From Pseudomonas asgharzadehiana (GTDB taxonomy: Bacteria; Pseudomonadota; Gammaproteobacteria; Pseudomonadales; Pseudomonadaceae), in NCBI RefSeq assembly GCF_019139815.1, contig NZ_CP077079.1, positions 5,773,001-5,837,000 of the forward strand: 64,000 nucleotides of DNA, given 5' to 3'. The translations under genes were made by a program, and so were the position numbers. This document shows, in pieces, positions 60,458 through 64,000 of the stretch. The first letter of the stretch is position 1; each line of letters begins with the position of its first letter. Below the pieces are notes generated by a model, which saw only the letters and a program-made list of their open reading frames with translations, had not been told where the DNA came from and did no database searches.

Positions 60458-61632
60458 GCATTATCCGATTCGACAAAGTCGACGTGATCTTCTCCAAAGA
60501 CCCACGCGAAGCGCTCAAGCTGCTGGACCAGGGCATGAGCCGTAACGAGATTCTGAAAAAGACCGGGCAGATCGTCGGCGTTGAAAAAGCCAGCCTGGAC
60601 ATCGAGAAAGGCGAGATCTGCGTGCTGATGGGCCTGTCGGGCTCCGGCAAGTCGAGCTTGCTGCGCTGCATCAACGGCCTCAACACCGTGAGCCGTGGCC
60701 AGCTGTTTGTGGAGCATGAAGGTCGCCAGATCGACATCGCCTCGTGCACCCCGGCCGAGCTGAAAATGATGCGCACCAAGCGCATCGCCATGGTGTTCCA
60801 GAAGTTCGCCCTGATGCCCTGGCTGACGGTGCGCGAAAACATCAGCTTCGGCCTGGAAATGCAGGGCCGCCCCGAGAAAGAACGGCGCAAGCTGGTGGAC
60901 GAGAAACTGGAGCTGGTGGGCCTGACCCAATGGCGCAACAAGAAGCCCGATGAGCTGTCCGGCGGCATGCAGCAGCGCGTCGGCCTGGCGCGCGCGTTGG
61001 CGATGGACGCCGACATCCTGCTGATGGACGAACCCTTCTCCGCTCTCGACCCGCTGATCCGCCAAGGCTTGCAGGACGAACTGCTGGAGCTGCAACGCAA
61101 GCTGAGCAAAACCATCGTGTTCGTCAGTCACGACCTCGACGAGGCGCTCAAGCTGGGCAGCCGTATTGCGATCATGAAAGACGGCAAGATCATCCAGTAC
61201 AGCGTGCCGGAAGAGATCGTGCTGAACCCGGCGGACGACTATGTACGCACCTTCGTCGCCCATACCAACCCGCTGAACGTACTGTGCGGCCGCAGCCTGA
61301 TGCGCACGCTGGACAACTGCACGCGCGTCAACGGCTCGGTATGCCTGGACCCGGGCGGCGACTCATGGCTGGACCTGGCCGAAGGCAACACCATTCAGGG
61401 CGCGCGCCAGAATGGCGTGGTGATGAACCTGCAGAACTGGGCACCGGGGCAAGCCGTGGAAGGTTTGGGCCGCGTGCCGACGCTGGTGGACTCCAATATC
61501 GGCATGCGCGATGCGTTGCAGATTCGTTACCAGACGGGAAACAAGCTGGTGTTGCACGACAACAACAAGGTGGTGGGAATTCTGGGCGACAGTGAGCTCT
61601 ACCATGCCCTGCTGGGCAAAAACCTGGGCTGA
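60454..61632 (+). CDS. cbcV: Choline/betaine/carnitine ABC transporter ATPase
   Basis: The 392-residue ATPase has Walker A GLSGSGKSS (about 62-70), the Q-loop FQKFALMPWL, signature LSGGMQQRVGLARAL (about 168-182), Walker B ILLMDEPFSALD (about 189-200) and the switch His in VFVSHDLDEA. The C-terminal region (about 275-390) is the CBS-like extension of the ProV/OpuAA type. It overlaps cbcW and completes the cbcXWV operon. Confidence 0.94.
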   Translation: MSIIRFDKVDVIFSKDPREALKLLDQGMSRNEILKKTGQIVGVEKASLDIEKGEICVLMGLSGSGKSSLLRCINGLNTVSRGQLFVEHEGRQIDIASCTPAELKMMRTKRIAMVFQKFALMPWLTVRENISFGLEMQGRPEKERRKLVDEKLELVGLTQWRNKKPDELSGGMQQRVGLARALAMDADILLMDEPFSALDPLIRQGLQDELLELQRKLSKTIVFVSHDLDEALKLGSRIAIMKDGKIIQYSVPEEIVLNPADDYVRTFVAHTNPLNVLCGRSLMRTLDNCTRVNGSVCLDPGGDSWLDLAEGNTIQGARQNGVVMNLQNWAPGQAVEGLGRVPTLVDSNIGMRDALQIRYQTGNKLVLHDNNKVVGILGDSELYHALLGKNLG

Positions 61633-61667
61633 CCCACACTGCAAAACCCACTGAAGAAACAGGGTCA

Positions 61668-61760
61668 ATGTGGGAGGGGGCTTGCTCCCGATGACGGTGT
61701 ATCAGTAACAGCGGTACTGACTGACACACTGCCATCGGGAGCAAGCCCCCTCCCACATTT
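61668..61760. repeat. REPIN between convergent cbcV and betT
   Basis: TGTGGGAGGGGGCTTGCTCC-CGATG and CATCGGGAGCAAGCCCCC-TCCCACA face each other over a 40-bp spacer. It fills most of the gap between the two stop codons. Confidence 0.92.
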
Positions 61761-61782
61761 AAAGCACTGCCAAGCTCAACTG

Positions 61783-63774
61783 TCAGCTATAGACCCGGCC
61801 AAGGAGCTGCCGATGGCTTTCAAACTGATCGAGCACGTCCCGGGTAATCTGTTCCTGGGCGAAGCCCATCAGGTCGTACTCCTGAGGCCCGTTGTGCAGG
61901 TACACCTCGGCCCGGTAATAGCGGATGCGTTCTTCTTCCGGCACGTCGCTCGGCGCCGCCGAGTAAGCATCCAGGCTCACTTCGTAGACAAACGGGTTGC
62001 CCTCCTCCATCTCGATGCGCACGCCAATGCAACGCTTGGATTTACCCAGCAGCGTCTGCACATCCTGCCCTTGCTCACGCAACGCAGTCGCGGCCTCTTC
62101 CAGCGCCGGCGTCACGTGTTTGTCCATAAAGCGTTGCACGGTGGCCTGGCTCGGTTGCAGGTCCAGGGCGGTCAAGCGCTCGCTGAAACCACGGCGCCCA
62201 CGTTCAGCCAATTGCGCCTGCTCCTGTTCGATGGCCACATCCTGGCGCATGGCCTTGTGCAAACCGAACATAAAGCAAATCAACACCACCGAGAACGGCA
62301 GCCCCGCCAGCACCACCATGGTCTGCATGGCTTCGAAGTTACCGGCAAACAACAGGCCGATGGTCACCAGGGTGATCACCGCCGACCAGAAGATCCGCAG
62401 CCAGTGCGGCGCATCTTCGTCTACGTTGCCGCCTTTGCAGGAAAGGTTGGCCATCATCACCGCGCCGGAATCCGCCGGGGTCAGGAACAGCACAAAGCCC
62501 ACGAAGATCGACACACCGATAACAATGTTCGACGCCGGGTAATGTTCCAGCAGTTGGTAGATCGCCATGGAGGGTTGTTCCAGGGCGGTCTTGCCCAACG
62601 CCACCGCACCCTGGTTCAGCACCAGGTCCAGCGCCGAGTTACCGAAGATCGACAGCCACGCCAGGGTGAAGCCCAGCGGGATCAGCAGTACGCCGGCCAC
62701 CAGTTCACGTACCGTGCGGCCACGGGAAATACGCGCGATGAACATGCCCACGAACGGTGCCCAGGAAATCCACCAGGCCCAGTAAAACAGGGTCCACAGG
62801 CCCATCCAGCGCTCGGTTTTGTCGCCATCGCCTGCGTACACATACAGGTCGAAGGTTTTCAGCACGATGCCGTTGAGGTAGTCACCGGTGTTCTGCACCA
62901 GGCCGTTGAGCAAGTGCAGGGTGGGGCCGAACAACAGCACAAAGATCAGCAAACCGCTGAACAGCACGATGTTGAGGTTGGACAAGCGACGAATGCCGTT
63001 CTCCACCCCCGACACGGCGGCGATGGTCGCCACGGTGCTCATCACGATGATCACGATCAACAGGTTGGTGTTGTTGTGCTGCATGCCGAACAGGTTTTCC
63101 AGCCCGGACGACACCTGCATCGCGCCGATCCCCAGGTTGGTCACCAGGCCCAGCAGGGTTACGAACATGCCGAAACCGTCCACCGCGTGGCCGGCCGCGC
63201 CCTTCACCCACCGCTCGCCCACCAGCGGGTACAGCGCCGAACGCAAGGCCAGCGGCTGGTTGTGGCGGTACGCAAAGTACGCCACGGCCAGGCCGACCAG
63301 GGCGTAGATCGCCCAGCCATGCAGGCCCCAATGCAGGAAGGTCAGTTGCAATGCCTGGCGTGCCGCGCCATTGCTGGCCGCCGCGCCTTCGGGCGGGTTG
63401 AAGTAGTGGTCCAACGGTTCGGACGCACCGAAGTACAGCAGCGAAATGCCGATGCCCGACGAAAACAGCATCCCGGCCCAGGCGCCGTAGCTGAAGTCCG
63501 GGGTGTCGTCCTTGCTGCCCAATTTCAACTTGCCGTAGGACGAAAACGCCAGGCCGACCACGAACACCAGGTAAGCGGCGATCACCACCATGTAGTACCA
63601 GCCGAAGCTTTTGGAAAGCCAGGCCTGGGCGACGCCGAGCATGCGCCCGGCCTCCTGCGGGGCGATGATCAGGATGGCGGTCAACAACAGAATCAGCGCG
63701 GTGGAGGTGTAGAACACCCAACCGTTGACCCGCACCTTTTCCGGCGGGGTCTTTATTAGAGAGGCAGAACTCAT
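61783..63774 (-). CDS. betT: BCCT-family choline/betaine transporter
   Basis: The 663-residue sodium- or proton-coupled carrier has 12 spans and the BCCT core YWAWWISWAPFVGMFIARIS in span 8 (about 355-374), then a cytoplasmic C-terminal domain of about 150 residues that in BetT-type carriers senses osmotic state. It offers a second choline uptake route beside CbcXWV. The ATG at 63774 has GGAG upstream; an in-frame start at 63834 is less likely. Its promoter lies near the right edge of the window. Confidence 0.92.
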   Translation of the reverse strand: MSSASLIKTPPEKVRVNGWVFYTSTALILLLTAILIIAPQEAGRMLGVAQAWLSKSFGWYYMVVIAAYLVFVVGLAFSSYGKLKLGSKDDTPDFSYGAWAGMLFSSGIGISLLYFGASEPLDHYFNPPEGAAASNGAARQALQLTFLHWGLHGWAIYALVGLAVAYFAYRHNQPLALRSALYPLVGERWVKGAAGHAVDGFGMFVTLLGLVTNLGIGAMQVSSGLENLFGMQHNNTNLLIVIIVMSTVATIAAVSGVENGIRRLSNLNIVLFSGLLIFVLLFGPTLHLLNGLVQNTGDYLNGIVLKTFDLYVYAGDGDKTERWMGLWTLFYWAWWISWAPFVGMFIARISRGRTVRELVAGVLLIPLGFTLAWLSIFGNSALDLVLNQGAVALGKTALEQPSMAIYQLLEHYPASNIVIGVSIFVGFVLFLTPADSGAVMMANLSCKGGNVDEDAPHWLRIFWSAVITLVTIGLLFAGNFEAMQTMVVLAGLPFSVVLICFMFGLHKAMRQDVAIEQEQAQLAERGRRGFSERLTALDLQPSQATVQRFMDKHVTPALEEAATALREQGQDVQTLLGKSKRCIGVRIEMEEGNPFVYEVSLDAYSAAPSDVPEEERIRYYRAEVYLHNGPQEYDLMGFAQEQITRDVLDQFESHRQLLGRVYS

Positions 63775-64000
63775 GGCGCAGATGCTCCAGGCAGTGCGAG
63801 AGAGAAACACAAGGCAACGGTTATCCCGCGCCATCGATTTTTCGGCAGTCGACGGACGGGTGTTATAAAGACAGCCCGAAAATCCCTGCCCCCGCCGAGG
63901 CGGTGCATAGGGCGTTTGCGGGGTTTTCCAGGTGTCAGATGTCGCTGTCTTTCAAGTAGGAAATACCTGCCAGCAGCGACGATTTGTCGCAGAGCTTATT
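63775..64000. other. betT upstream region, cut by window edge
   Basis: No gene is visible. On the minus strand TCTGCGACAAATCG and CAGCGACATCTGAC carry the GCGACA core 45 bp apart; the first resembles TCTGCGACATTCAC upstream of gbcA. The spacing does not fit the 21-bp phasing seen elsewhere, so this is only suggestive. Confidence 0.35.

Noticed and set aside
1..64000. CRISPR array, prophage, insertion sequence or integrative element
   Set aside because: No regular 28-37-bp repeat/spacer pattern, integrase, transposase, capsid or terminase gene was seen; all repeats found are REP type or the 150-183-bp array.

Overview
The window is a contiguous piece of a Pseudomonas chromosome, most likely from the P. 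fluorescens group. The evidence is the high-GC coding style, the gene content and order (bioFB, creBCD, glyA-soxBDAG-purU-fdhA, gbcAB, dgcAB-etf, cdhCAB, cbcXWV, betT), and many short GTGGGAGGGGGCTTGC-type REP/REPIN elements between genes. I see no insertion sequence, prophage, integron, CRISPR array, rRNA or tRNA. Gene families are assigned by motif recognition; no database search was run.

Layout. (1) 1-7.7 kb, housekeeping: start of bioF, bioB, comF divergent from bioB across a probable BirA-controlled promoter, modE, a Tat-exported PhoX phosphatase, an SrkA-type kinase, rarD and an ACT-domain GcvR-like regulator. (2) 7.9-13.6 kb: malate synthase G, a stand-alone receiver protein, and a translationally coupled cNMP/CBS/DUF294 protein plus DEDD exonuclease. 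(3) 13.6-19.1 kb, iron uptake: FecI-type sigma factor, FecR, TonB-dependent receptor, PepSY reductase-like membrane protein and a small membrane protein. (4) 19.1-25.5 kb: GST, creD-creC-creB, a retropepsin-like protein, an acyltransferase and a DUF2780 protein. (5) 25.7-63.8 kb: a large quaternary-amine catabolic region interrupted by a few unrelated genes (TraX-like, LtaE, LprI-like, DUF3010, an orphan AAA ATPase).

How region 5 works. Choline, betaine and carnitine enter through the BetT carrier and the CbcXWV ABC transporter (CaiX is an extra binding protein). CdhA, CdhC and CdhB convert carnitine to glycine betaine. GbcAB demethylates betaine to dimethylglycine, DgcAB with EtfAB makes sarcosine, and SoxBDAG makes glycine. 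GlyA turns glycine into serine and SdaB makes pyruvate. The one-carbon units released are handled by PurU and FdhA. Two paralogous GATase1/AraC regulators (GbdR and CdhR) sit inside the region.

Most notable non-coding signals: (a) a 57-bp palindrome made of two arms and a core sharing one centre, directly upstream of the orphan ATPase at 48.8-50.0 kb; (b) a roughly 600-bp array of diverged 150-183-bp tandem repeats between gbcA and etfB, each carrying an exact DnaA-box sequence TTATCCACA; (c) direct repeats with a CGAC core, phased at 20-21 bp, upstream of cbcX (three copies), gbcAB, the dgcA operon and caiX, a predicted shared operator for the GbdR/CdhR regulators; (d) a BirA-type operator that overlaps the bioB -35 box and the first codons of comF; (e) a minus-strand intrinsic terminator built into the 3' end of cdhB; (f) a DgcA iron-sulfur motif lacking its second cysteine, and a dipeptidase homologue lacking the family His-x-Asp metal motif.
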